Shown: one piece after another, positions 12,205-22,280 of the stretch | Layout: each line of letters begins with the position of its first letter | Numbering within the stretch: the first letter of the stretch is position 1 | Assembly (NCBI GenBank): GCA_028455995.1 | Contig: JABELC010000013.1 | Location: forward strand, 1,240,001 to 1,304,000 | Direction: 5' to 3' | DNA: 64,000 bases | Source: Scleromitrula shiraiana | Taxonomy: Eukaryota > Ascomycota > Leotiomycetes > Helotiales > Sclerotiniaceae | The notes under the pieces: generated by a model | What the model saw: the letters and a program-made list of their open reading frames with translations, nothing else | Told to the model about the DNA's origin: nothing | The model's database searches: none | Translations under genes and position numbers: made by a program

Positions 12205-15200
12205 ATGCCTCGTACTCCATCAAGCTCGAAGCGACATCAAGGCGCTGCGAATGTACGCGATACTAGACATGATAATGGTTTGGTAGGTCCAGGAAAGAGA
12301 GTACAAAGGCAAAAGAGTAATGGATATATTAACGGACATGCGAACTCCTCCGATAATTCGATTCCATCAACACCACCACCACCACCTCTTGCGACCCCAC
12401 CACTTGTAAACGGTCACGCCAAATTTCCTGATCATACACCTGAACATAAGATGGGAGGAGATGGTGACATGGCGAGGAGAACTTCTGTCAGTGGCCATTC
12501 GGATTCATCTTCAGATGTATACAACCTCCCTACCGTTGCATTTCCTCAGGAACAACATCGTCATATCAACGTCAACTCTGCCAAGAACCCTTCGGTACAT
12601 CGTGATTCAGGTCCATGGCATTATGTGCGAACTGTCTTAACTTCTTGTCCAATCTCCGATACAATCGCCATCCTTATTGTTCTTTTGCAGATTCCACCAA
12701 CCTTCTTGTCCATTATTCAATTGTTATTCGCTACCTTGACATTCGTACCTTCTTCCACGGCCGCGAATTCTGCAATACACTTTGGTGATATTTTTGAGGG
12801 AACATTGGGTACACCATCTTTGGCTACGATTATGGTGGTTGATTTCTTTTTCCTCTCCATCTGGTTATTTTTATGGAGTCCCTTACAAGATTTTGTGTTG
12901 CAATTTGCACAATCTGTCATCGCATTGACCCTCGGTGGTGGTATCAGTGGCAAAGAAGCTGGGATGAAGAATGTTTTCCTCTGTTTTAGTTACATCTCAC
13001 TCTCGCATTATTATTCCAACAGCGACATCAAAAACGCGGGTCTTCGTGCAGTATTATCGCCAAGAGGCATCCTCGGCACGTCAGATCCTGATGATCCTTT
13101 GGAACCAATATCACGACACAATACTAGAAAGGGACCGGAAGGTTGGATTAAAAGTATTCTTGCTATTCATATTTTGACGCAAGGCGTTGTAAGATATATT
13201 CGGGATTGGTATGTGAAGAGGGAAAAACGGGACCATTCCACTACAGGCATTGATCCGGAAGCCGCGAGAAACTCGGATACGAACGATACATCTGCAGCAT
13301 CCTTACAAGCACAAGAAATAGAACACGCCAATCATGTTGTTACGTCTAGGAAGAGAAGGAAACAAAGCGCTCAAGTTCGAATACATCAACCGTTATGGGC
13401 AGCCTTAGCAAGTACAAAAATCGTTATGGTTAAAGAATATGAAACGTCACACGCAGCAGCTGAATCCGCTGGCACAAATGCAACCGATGCCAGTAATCTC
13501 GGAAACGCGCCTTTCAGTACGGAAGCAGATCGGGTATGGATAACAAATGTTGGATCTGATGAGGTGTCTTTCAGCACTAGCTACTTTCCTAACCATACGT
13601 CTTTTGAGGACGATGGAAATAAAGATACAGAAGCAGGCGGGGTAGATAAAAGATATCCATTCTTTGTCAAGGTTAACCAAACTCATTGGCAGCCTACAAA
13701 GATGAAGATCAATATTGACTCAAGTCTGCCTGCTGGACAAAATACGTGCTGGAGTGGAGAAATCTTCGGACTTGCACCTTTGAACAACTACGAATGTGAG
13801 TTTGTTAGTACAGTTGATAGTGCTGTCATTTTCTCCACTAGTGTTAGAACTCTCCCAACGCCATCCGATACTACAACTGCTACATCACTTTCACCTCTTC
13901 CTTCTCAAGTCTCAGGACGACCTGGATCACCAAGCACTACTATCAAAGCATCAATCGCCTCATCTGAAGCCAAACTTGTGGAAGAACGTAATCGTCAAAA
14001 ACGCGAACGCAAAGAACAACGTACAAAACTGAGTACCGTTCGTAAGGATATTGAGAAACTTAATAATTCTCTATCTTCATCTGGTGGAAATGACGATCGT
14101 CTTCGCCAAAAAGTTCAACAAGTTAAACTTCACATGAAACAAGCCGAAGACGCCATTGCTTCTCTCACGGCTGAAATAGAAGCTGTCGACAAGCTTCCTT
14201 CTTCGTCTAATGACTCCACTTACATTTCATCCAAAGCAACTTACCGCAAACAAAAGGATCTTCACGACAAATCCAAGTCCGAGTTCAATCACTTTAAGAC
14301 TTCTACCGAACAATCCATTGCTTCCCTAACTGCCGAGCTTTCTACTATCATTGGAAAATGTGAAAGAATGCAAGCTCGGAGTGTCAAACTTTCGGAACAA
14401 CAAGAGCGTATTGCCGAAGCAAATGCCAAGGGCTTGGATGAGGTACAACGAAGAGAAAGAGAGCGAAGTGCCAAAGAAGATGAGAGACGAAAGCTTGAAG
14501 CAGCATGGCATGAACAATCCATCCAATATCAAACCAAGATTTCAGAAGTTGTCGAGCGTCTCCAGGCCATTCTTCCAGTTATGGACAGTATAAACAACTG
14601 GGAACTTATGCAACGCGACGCAATTCAATCCATCCCCTGGACTACCGAAGCCTCCATGGCAGCATTTCCAGCATATGCACCTGCACCAATCATTCAACCT
14701 TCAGCCATACTTGGCTCATCAAGTGTAACTCCAAGGAGAAGAGGAAGAAGTTCAAGCATGTTAAGTAACGAATCCGGTTTCACGCAAGCATCGGACGATG
14801 AACCCATCTCCCTCATCTATGGCCCTCAAAATCAACCACCCATTCCCCAACCTACGACATACACCTCAGCTCCTTACAATCAATCGCCCAGCCCATTCGC
14901 CCCTTCTTTTCGCCCTCAGCCTACCCATCAATCCTATAGCGACACTTATCAACCCCAACCCCAGCCCATTCGTAAAGGCAGTTCTGGATCTGGTTCCGGC
15001 GGTTCAGCATCTAATCTTCCTATTTTTTTAAATAGAAGATCGGGTTCTGGAAGCGGAAGTGGAAGTTCTAGGGGTAGTGTGGGAGATCCCAAGAGTCCGG
15101 CTCCGGGAAATGCAACATTACCTCAGACCGGTGGAGTTTTTACAACTCATTTGGCTAGTGGGAGTGGAGGTTCGAGTGCGAGACATGTGGGATTTGGACA

Positions 15201-15240
15201 TTCGGGAACGGGTAACTTGAGGGCTTTTTGGGATAATTGA
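12205..15240 (+). CDS. acrB: AcrB-like ubiquitination-network membrane protein
   Basis: Single-exon 1011-aa protein recognised by its N-terminus (MPRTPSSSKRHQG, then RHDNGLVGPGKR) and architecture as the fungal AcrB family. In Aspergillus nidulans AcrB is linked genetically to the CreB/CreD ubiquitin network and acriflavine resistance. Visible order: a basic, Pro/Ser-rich N-terminus (1-140), then hydrophobic segments at about 153-181, 205-224, 229-245 and 314-331 consistent with 3-4 membrane spans. A soluble stretch follows, then a long charged coiled coil (about 590-800, rich in EEQRTKL/KLHMKQAEDA-type heptads). The tail is Ser/Gly/Pro/Gln-rich with GSGSGGS runs. The start has no competing upstream ATG in frame. 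Molecular function in the family is not well defined; assignment rests on remembered similarity. Confidence 0.85.
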   Translation: MPRTPSSSKRHQGAANVRDTRHDNGLVGPGKRVQRQKSNGYINGHANSSDNSIPSTPPPPPLATPPLVNGHAKFPDHTPEHKMGGDGDMARRTSVSGHSDSSSDVYNLPTVAFPQEQHRHINVNSAKNPSVHRDSGPWHYVRTVLTSCPISDTIAILIVLLQIPPTFLSIIQLLFATLTFVPSSTAANSAIHFGDIFEGTLGTPSLATIMVVDFFFLSIWLFLWSPLQDFVLQFAQSVIALTLGGGISGKEAGMKNVFLCFSYISLSHYYSNSDIKNAGLRAVLSPRGILGTSDPDDPLEPISRHNTRKGPEGWIKSILAIHILTQGVVRYIRDWYVKREKRDHSTTGIDPEAARNSDTNDTSAASLQAQEIEHANHVVTSRKRRKQSAQVRIHQPLWAALASTKIVMVKEYETSHAAAESAGTNATDASNLGNAPFSTEADRVWITNVGSDEVSFSTSYFPNHTSFEDDGNKDTEAGGVDKRYPFFVKVNQTHWQPTKMKINIDSSLPAGQNTCWSGEIFGLAPLNNYECEFVSTVDSAVIFSTSVRTLPTPSDTTTATSLSPLPSQVSGRPGSPSTTIKASIASSEAKLVEERNRQKRERKEQRTKLSTVRKDIEKLNNSLSSSGGNDDRLRQKVQQVKLHMKQAEDAIASLTAEIEAVDKLPSSSNDSTYISSKATYRKQKDLHDKSKSEFNHFKTSTEQSIASLTAELSTIIGKCERMQARSVKLSEQQERIAEANAKGLDEVQRRERERSAKEDERRKLEAAWHEQSIQYQTKISEVVERLQAILPVMDSINNWELMQRDAIQSIPWTTEASMAAFPAYAPAPIIQPSAILGSSSVTPRRRGRSSSMLSNESGFTQASDDEPISLIYGPQNQPPIPQPTTYTSAPYNQSPSPFAPSFRPQPTHQSYSDTYQPQPQPIRKGSSGSGSGGSASNLPIFLNRRSGSGSGSGSSRGSVGDPKSPAPGNATLPQTGGVFTTHLASGSGGSSARHVGFGHSGTGNLRAFWDN

Positions 15241-16011
15241 CGAGCGTAGGGTGGTGATAGGTGATTATTTGGGTTGCGGAAATTGAAGATGATGAGATGG
15301 GGATGATGGTTTGATGCTGGGTGAGGAATGGTTTGTGATATGATGTGAAGTGAAGTGATGAGCTTAGTTTCGGATCAGGTCGGGCCGTTTGAAATTTGAG
15401 CTGGAAGGGAATGCAATGCAATGCAATGGGATGGGATGGGATTGGCAATCATTGTATAGATAGACACTATCTACACTATCCACCTATTTACCCTACTTAG
15501 CGATAATTTCTATACACCTTGGCGTTTATAACATGTTCGCATTTCGTGCTATCCATTGTTTGTTTGCTCATGAACATGAATCGGCAGGAATATACGACGA
15601 AAAGTAATTTTTTTTTTTTGATTTCATATGAACTTTTATTGCATGATCGCAAATAGCACATAGATAATTTTCCAAATTCATTTCTAGCATCATTTTTTTT
15701 TATTCATATTTTATAAGTCGCCGAATTTTTTACGAATGCGACGCTGGGATGCATGGATTTGGGATATACTAGTTAGTATATGGATTAGATGGAGGGTAGT
15801 TGTTTGCTTTTTTCTATCAACATATAGTAGTTATAGTTCCTTGGTTACTGGGTTACTGGGTTACTGGGTTACTGGGTTCGTTCTTGCTCTGCTTACTGGG
15901 TGTATTGCGATTATGTGAGTATGTGTATGTGTATACGTATGAATATGGGCTAATTTTCCATTTTCGCTTTTCCTTTCCGGCGTTGTTTTTATGCTACTCG
16001 CGTATTTAACC

Positions 16012-16061
<50 letters not shown>

Positions 16062-16907
16062 TACCCATAGACAGCGTCCGGTGAATATCTAGTAAATAGT
16101 TTACTATATATATCATCCATATATTGATTGATGGCGGATTTCAGATGGAACGAAATACAGAGCTAGCTGGGCTCGGTAGGGTAGGGTAGGGTATGGTATG
16201 GTATGGTTTATAACTCCTTCTTTGGAATCGGATATCTAGTGCAATGAAAGAAGTTGCAACTATAATTAAACCATCTACCTCTGATTGATTGGTTGATTGA
16301 TTGAAAGCCTACTTGAAATGTATATATCTTTGAGCGAGTGAATATTCTGTATTATCGGATAATCATGATGGTAGATATCATGGCGGCCTAGTAGCCTTGC
16401 TAAACTTGCAAATCCATATGAGGAGAGCATTGGTTTGATTTGAGCCTTTCGCTCAATTCTATTTCACTTCGATCCTGGGCTCGTTTTAGCCAGACAGTAA
16501 GTATTCACATTGGAATTGCTATAGAAACAATGAATGGCGAAATGGATTTATGGCAAATAGTGAATACGGCCCATTGTCGTATGGAGATGGGATATTCAAT
16601 GTTAGTTTTAGCGCGTATAGACCGTAGAGAGATGTTTCAAGAAGCTTATAAAAGGATCTGGAGACAGATGGATGTGAAACATAAAAAATCATAAACTTGT
16701 TATTCGGCTTGCAAAGTTCCTGGTTTCTAATATCAAGGATAAGAAATTACTCGAGGGGCCTGTCTAAGTATTCGAGGAACTCGAAGTGTTTCCAAGTCGA
16801 TCCTTGACATATTTCTAATAAGCAGAAACGAGACGAAGCAACAAAAAAATCACATCTCTCATCTCCACCCATCTACTTTCAAGAGCAAAAGAAACTCAGA
16901 TCTCAAA
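15241..16907. other. Intergenic, repeat-rich
   Basis: AcrB 3' flank and upstream region of the next gene. Contains GGTTACTG tandem copies (about 15840-15877), a TA/TG microsatellite (16014-16058) and a GGTAG/GGTAT run (16170-16206). The last 60 bp before 16908 is a C/A-rich leader. No gene supported. Confidence 0.5.
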
Positions 16908-18284
16908 ATGACCCGCCACGCCCCCAAAATCGGTCTCCCATCTCCTCCAAATCCTATCACCCCGCCTCAACCCCCCACGGTCCCTATTGTAGACCCGACT
17001 CTTCCCCTCGCACCTCCTATGGTCCCCGTTGTAGGCCATTCTCCAAGTCCTGTCACTCCGCTCCCGCCCCCAACAGTCCCGATTTTGGATCCGACTCCGC
17101 CCCTGCAACCGCAAACTCCTGGGGTTCCGATTTCAGAGGCAACTTTAACTACACCGGCCGAACTCAGACAACTACCACAACACTCCCAAGTGCAATTCTA
17201 CCCCCACGTCTGGCGTTCAGCATCTGCTGTCTACCCCTCTGGCGATGCCCTTCCTCTTGGTTTCACAGGAAGCAACAATTACAATCCCGTCCAGATCCAT
17301 CCGTTCTTGGTCGATCCCCAAACGAGGCAATACCAAAACCATAGCCCACCCGCACCGATTCAGGACATTGGCGCGATTGAACGTGGAAATCTCCATTCCC
17401 AACTTCGTCCTTACCAAAGCCAAAATGATCGATATGGTATGACTCCGGGTTTTGATCCCAATCAAGAGGAGACTGCGTATGACCAGCTTCCAAGCACATA
17501 CGCAAATACGAATGGATATGGCAATGAAGACCGAACCCCACATGGTCGAATTCCAGCCTTCCATACCGCTAGGAATGGAACTCAACAACCCGTTATCCAT
17601 GGGCAATTGCCACGCTCATTTGCGACAAGCCTATCGGATCATGGACTGCAATCAGGATATTTCCGTGCCGTGAATGCTGGTGAAACTCGCAGTTGCAATT
17701 GCACTCAGAATCAAAATCAGAATCAGAATCAGAATGAGAATCAGAATGGTCCTGATAATACATACAGCCCTATCGGTAATACCCATCCAACGCAAAAGCC
17801 AAAGCCAAAGGCAAAAAAGGCCACAAAAAAGGCCACAAACAACAAACACACACGCGCCGAAAAACCCATGACGAGTATCCACGACCGCCCACCGCGCGGC
17901 TGCATCGGCATCATGTTCTGCTGCATCTGTTCGGCCGCTACGGACGTGGTGTGCGAGAAGGATTGTTTTGGGGAGTTGACGTTTAATGGGTTGAGTGAGG
18001 TTCAGGGGCCGGTTTGTAGGGGTGGAGAGGATGTTTGGGGTGGGGGTGGTGGGAGAGGTGGGTTTAAGCGTAGTTTTGGTGGCGGGGTTAAGTATGGTGG
18101 GGGGGTTGAGGGGGTGTATGGGGAGCGATGGGGTGGTTTGGGTATGGGTATGGGTATGAATATGAATATGAATATGGGTGTGAATGGGGATACTAGACGT
18201 TGGAGAAAGCAGGGGAATGGCGGAACCCGTTGCGATCATGTTTGTTGTGTAAGATGCGGGTGGGGAGTTAAGAGTATTGTGTAG
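16908..18284 (+). CDS. Proline-rich hypothetical protein with Cys-rich C-terminus
   Basis: 458-aa open frame with an ATG in good context (CTCAAAATGACC) after a C/A-rich leader. I do not recognise the family. The N-terminal 85 residues are Pro-rich with imperfect repeats of the type PPxVPIxDPT. A middle region rich in Asn/Gln/Tyr carries a QN dipeptide run (about 268-282). A Lys/Ala/Pro segment (KPKPKAKKATKKATNNK) follows. Then come a Cys cluster (CIGIMFCCICSAATDVVCEKDC), a Gly-rich stretch, a GM/NM dipeptide run and a terminal CDHVCCVRCGW. No signal peptide is obvious. The dipeptide runs reflect hexanucleotide expansions. Antisense frames of up to 195 codons overlap but look like shadows. Confidence 0.6.
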   Translation: MTRHAPKIGLPSPPNPITPPQPPTVPIVDPTLPLAPPMVPVVGHSPSPVTPLPPPTVPILDPTPPLQPQTPGVPISEATLTTPAELRQLPQHSQVQFYPHVWRSASAVYPSGDALPLGFTGSNNYNPVQIHPFLVDPQTRQYQNHSPPAPIQDIGAIERGNLHSQLRPYQSQNDRYGMTPGFDPNQEETAYDQLPSTYANTNGYGNEDRTPHGRIPAFHTARNGTQQPVIHGQLPRSFATSLSDHGLQSGYFRAVNAGETRSCNCTQNQNQNQNQNENQNGPDNTYSPIGNTHPTQKPKPKAKKATKKATNNKHTRAEKPMTSIHDRPPRGCIGIMFCCICSAATDVVCEKDCFGELTFNGLSEVQGPVCRGGEDVWGGGGGRGGFKRSFGGGVKYGGGVEGVYGERWGGLGMGMGMNMNMNMGVNGDTRRWRKQGNGGTRCDHVCCVRCGWGVKSIV

Positions 18285-19035
18285 ATGGTAGGATTGGCGT
18301 TGGTGTTGGTGTTGATTCTACTGATGAAGTTGATGTGGACTTGTATTGGCGAATGATAGAACGCAGAATCAGAATCGATGACTCTAGGTTATAGATGAGA
18401 TAGTATGACAAGGTGAGTATGCAGGTAGTTTACCTCTTTTATGAATGCTACGAGGCGACGACTAATGGAACAATTATTCTACTAAAAATATGATAAACAT
18501 CTTATATCTCATCTCTTCCCATGCAAGAATTCAGTGCAAGTGATTATTATAACATCAGGATCAACTTTAAACTCACGCAAATCGGAATTCAACAATTCTA
18601 TTACCATTCCAGATTATTTCAAAAACTTAGATGGTTGGTAAGTAGTTCTTGTTCTTGTTTCTCACAGCCGAGTAGCGTGATTCCTCTTCATCTTAAAGTT
18701 GGCTGATAGTGTGGCGGATATCATCATTTTTCCAGTTGCACTATTACTTGAGGAAGGAACATTCTTCAATCGAGGTGCTCTTCTACTTTCATCACGGCCA
18801 GTGCCCTCTTTTGATTAACCATAAAATTGATACTAGTGTATTGTATTGTATAAAAAATACTTCATGAAGTGATCATTAACATAATTATACTCCCTTTCTG
18901 CTTTTTTCTTGTTCCATCTTCTGAATTCTTTTCTGCACCTTAGCATGACGATTATCTCAACCAACCATCTGTAGCTCTCCTTTCACCCTCGCTATCAATC
19001 TCATTTCAATAACACACCTCCTGAATGACATCCAC
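18285..19035. other. Intergenic between convergent genes, no gene seen
   Basis: Shared 3' space between the plus-strand proline-rich gene and the minus-strand membrane protein. Only short frames without good starts. Confidence 0.5.
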
Positions 19036-21144
19036 TCACATGTCTCCCCCCAAATTCAACCTAACAACCCCCACACTCCCCCCCTTCCTCACACTAACCC
19101 CACCCATCCCATCCCCCGGCCCTCTAACCATCAACAACGCCAATTTATACTTCCTCCCCTCTCTTCTATTCGAACCAGTAGTCACACTCCCATTCCCATC
19201 CGAACTATCCGTTCTCAAACAACTCCTGTCTACATTCCGACTTCTCGCTTGCCAATGTTTAGCCAGTGAAGTGGACGATGCTACACGTACTGGAACTGTG
19301 TTGATATTCCCCTTCGTCAATCGAACCGTAGATTCGATATTTGAGTTTGGGATTCTGTCGGTGGGTGCTCCGTCATCATTCATATTTTCGGTGTTACTAT
19401 CGATCAGCGCATCTGAGTAGCTACTTTTATTTCTGCTATCCGGTTCATCGCTGACTTCAGTTTCGTGATTTTGTTCCATTTCATCGTCCTCTGTGACGTC
19501 CACATTCACTATTCTAACTGTACTAGCCTGTGAATCTATACTTGAACTACTAGTTATACTAGCAACCGTAACCCTTCTCTTTCCTTTCTTATCGTAACGA
19601 GAAAATGCTTTCACAGCAGCTTGATCCACTTCAGTAGCTTCATTTTGAAGTCCATTTTGAGTGTCGGTGTTCATGCAGGCATCCAAATTCATCAATTCGA
19701 ATGATCTGTCCTCTTTGACAGTATTTAATAGTTTCTTCACAGGCGGTGTTAGGCGATCCACTCCAGCCCCTTCTGCATTTCTACCTAGAACAGAAACAGG
19801 TACATTATGTTCCTCTACATCATCCGTCTCCAATGCAGGACCAGGCAGTTTGAACAATCCAAAAGGAATTGAAGCCGAACTTCTCGCTTTACGTAACGCT
19901 TTACGAACTGTATTTTGTGCTTCGAAATAGCTTCCCGACTCATCCGTTGCGTCCGAAACAAGGAGTGAGCGTCGGGAAATTTTATGTATGAGTGGTTGGA
20001 TCTTGCGTTTGAGACGATGTAATGCGTTATAAGGTGGAATCGAAGAATCACTACCGTTACTTGTGGGGAAAGAAAAGGAAGTTGATTGGGAAGTATTAGC
20101 TTGACGTTTCTGGCGTGTGTTTTTCGATGCAGAGGTTGTAAGTTTTGGGGTAAGAGATGGAGAAATGGCGATGTTTTCGAGCGTCTCGTTGGGATTGGAT
20201 TGGAGGGGGGTGCATATTCTTCCTGCAGAAGTGACTGGACGAGAGTCAGGCAGAGAAGTATTACATTGAGCTTCTTGTTGATATTTATTGAACAAATTCT
20301 TAGTAGTGAACCAGTTAGGTTTCCATTGATTTCCTGAATGTATGTGGGCAGCAGATGAAGCTCCACCTCTTATACTAAGTTTACCCTCTGGAATGGTATG
20401 TGTTTTCGGTGGTTCTTGAACATCGGTAGTAGGCAAATAAGTACCTTGATTCAAGATTGTAGTTTCCTTTCGTACACGAGGTAAAGATTGCATCTCGAGA
20501 TCGAACTCAGCTGAGTTTCGGGGAGTATAATCATGGTCTTCCCAAGGCGGGAAGGGATTCCGATGTATAGATACAGAATAAGGACAAGGTGATCCACCTC
20601 TTTTCTTGGCTGGCGGCGAGATACTAGATGCCCTAACTGTAGAACGCCCTCTTGACCTTCTGCTATTACTTCTTCTATCGTTTGCACCATCAAAAGATGT
20701 AGGCCACGCTGGTGCAGCTTGGACTGTCGCTCCGCCAGCATTTTTTTTGGCCTTCACATAACGTCCTATGTTGTCGTTACAAAAACACAAACTTATTAAT
20801 ATAGTGAAGCAGGCGCAAGCGGCGACAATGTACATCAGTTGAAAGGGAGTGACAGCATAGGGCCAACGTTTGGGTTTGTATGTATTAGATGCTTGGATCG
20901 TGGCGGAAGGTGTTGGCGTGGGGATGGCGGAGGTGATGGTGGAGATTATGGATGTTGCTAGAGCTGATACGTCTGCGATGGTAGATGCTTGCGATAAAGT
21001 GCTTGGGTCATTCGTTGCGAAGCTTGATACAGATGTATCTTCGACGGTAGAGGACGGGGATGAAGCGATGAGATCACTTGTTGTAACGGTAATTATAGAT
21101 ACAATCGTCCCTAAGGGATCTTGTGCCAAACGAAGAGCAGGCAT
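19036..21144 (-). CDS. Single-pass membrane protein with Ser/Thr-rich N-terminus, hypothetical
   Basis: The frame is open upstream of 21144 but the first ATG is there (MPALRLAQDPLG), giving 702 aa. Residues about 15-95 are Ser/Thr/Ala/Pro-rich, like an O-glycosylated ectodomain. One strong hydrophobic segment lies at about 101-122 (PFQLMYIVAACACFTILISL), followed by CFCNDN and a basic stop-transfer YVKAKK. The remaining 570 residues are polar, rich in Ser, Arg, Glu and Asp, and probably cytosolic and disordered. This topology resembles fungal cell-surface sensors, but no signal peptide or WSC domain is visible, so function is open. Divergent from the primase gene, with 1.1 kb between starts. 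Confidence 0.7.
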   Translation of the reverse strand: MPALRLAQDPLGTIVSIITVTTSDLIASSPSSTVEDTSVSSFATNDPSTLSQASTIADVSALATSIISTITSAIPTPTPSATIQASNTYKPKRWPYAVTPFQLMYIVAACACFTILISLCFCNDNIGRYVKAKKNAGGATVQAAPAWPTSFDGANDRRSNSRRSRGRSTVRASSISPPAKKRGGSPCPYSVSIHRNPFPPWEDHDYTPRNSAEFDLEMQSLPRVRKETTILNQGTYLPTTDVQEPPKTHTIPEGKLSIRGGASSAAHIHSGNQWKPNWFTTKNLFNKYQQEAQCNTSLPDSRPVTSAGRICTPLQSNPNETLENIAISPSLTPKLTTSASKNTRQKRQANTSQSTSFSFPTSNGSDSSIPPYNALHRLKRKIQPLIHKISRRSLLVSDATDESGSYFEAQNTVRKALRKARSSASIPFGLFKLPGPALETDDVEEHNVPVSVLGRNAEGAGVDRLTPPVKKLLNTVKEDRSFELMNLDACMNTDTQNGLQNEATEVDQAAVKAFSRYDKKGKRRVTVASITSSSSIDSQASTVRIVNVDVTEDDEMEQNHETEVSDEPDSRNKSSYSDALIDSNTENMNDDGAPTDRIPNSNIESTVRLTKGNINTVPVRVASSTSLAKHWQARSRNVDRSCLRTDSSDGNGSVTTGSNRREGRKYKLALLMVRGPGDGMGGVSVRKGGSVGVVRLNLGGDM

Positions 21145-22280
21145 AACTTGCTCCTTGGGGTGATTTCTTAGAAAACTATGTCGCAAGTAATGTTTTATAT
21201 CGATGTTGATATCGTTGTAATAGTAGTCGATGAAAAATGAATATCTGATCAATAATTTAGCAGTAACAATGTGCGGACATGAGACTGTTCAATATCCAGT
21301 AAGAAACCGTGGATGTAATTCAGAAATAGAAGAAATTCAATGGAAATCTACATGATGTATCTCACGATTGGGAGCTATCTAGAATGGAAAGAACGAGTTG
21401 AATGTAGGCTGACAGGCTAAGTGGGAAAGTGCTATCCCCCTTAGAATGGACTTCAACCCGGCGAAGGAGTCTAACGTTATAACATAGAATAACAGAATAA
21501 CACGCGATGTATCTTGAAAAGAAATGGAAATATCAATGACAGGTGCCGTTCCAAAGGAACTCATAGGTGAGAAGGTATAACATCATCTTTAAGAACAGCT
21601 TTCTTTCCGTGCAGAATCGTAATCATGACAAGACCTTGGTGTAACAAACGTTATAGCCGTGCCTCAGATCTTCATCCAGGATATTTTGAAGTTTTTGCAA
21701 GGTTCACTGATTGTTGCACATCGAATGTTTAGCCCCCAAATATCAAGAAAAGGGGATATCGGTGAGTTGCTCGCTTATCGTTGGCCATTGATGCTCGATC
21801 TTTTGATACCCTGGGTTTCCTTTCCAAAGAACAACATCTGCATTTGGGCAGATAGAATCTGAAGGCTAAAATGATCATCTTAAAGGACATCTAGCTCTAT
21901 GTATAGCTGATATGAGTGATATGTTAAAGTTTTGAGTTGCTGTAGGTATTTCGGTTAAGTTTGGGTTTTACCCCCGATTTCAGCTTCTCGATTCCTTTTG
22001 ACCAATATGTCTTTCAGATGGGAGCATAAACAACAGGCGGAAGTTCGAATAGGCTCAACATATGTATTTGAGTATTGTATCGTAGTTTCGTTGACAATTC
22101 AAATGCAGCAAATTTGACTGGTGATGCTGATTAGTAAGCTATCTAGAGCACTATACTACGGTGACCATCAATATATCGCGTCGCGTCTTCCGCACCTTGG
22201 TAACGCGTTCCCCTCATCTGAATGTTCAATGAAAAGCAAATTAATTCCAAGGAGCACAGTAATAGTTATAAAACGATAAG
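21145..22280. other. Divergent promoter region between membrane protein and PRI2
   Basis: No gene seen. Contains the putative promoters of the minus-strand membrane protein and the primase gene, including a CGCGTCGCGTC cluster at 22178-22188 and an ACGCGT box at 22203-22208. Confidence 0.5.
22203..22208 (+). promoter_or_regulatory. MluI cell-cycle box-like element (ACGCGT)
   Basis: Perfect ACGCGT 73 bp before the PRI2 start codon, with two further CGCGTC cores 15-25 bp upstream. In yeasts, ACGCGT is bound by MBF and drives G1/S transcription of DNA replication genes, primase among them. A 6-bp match alone is weak; the position and the gene make it plausible. Confidence 0.5.

Noticed and set aside
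17652..18239. 195-codon minus-strand frame opposite the Pro-rich gene
   Set aside because: Thr/Pro/His-rich product mirrors the Gly/Met repeats of the plus strand; no independent start context or family signal.
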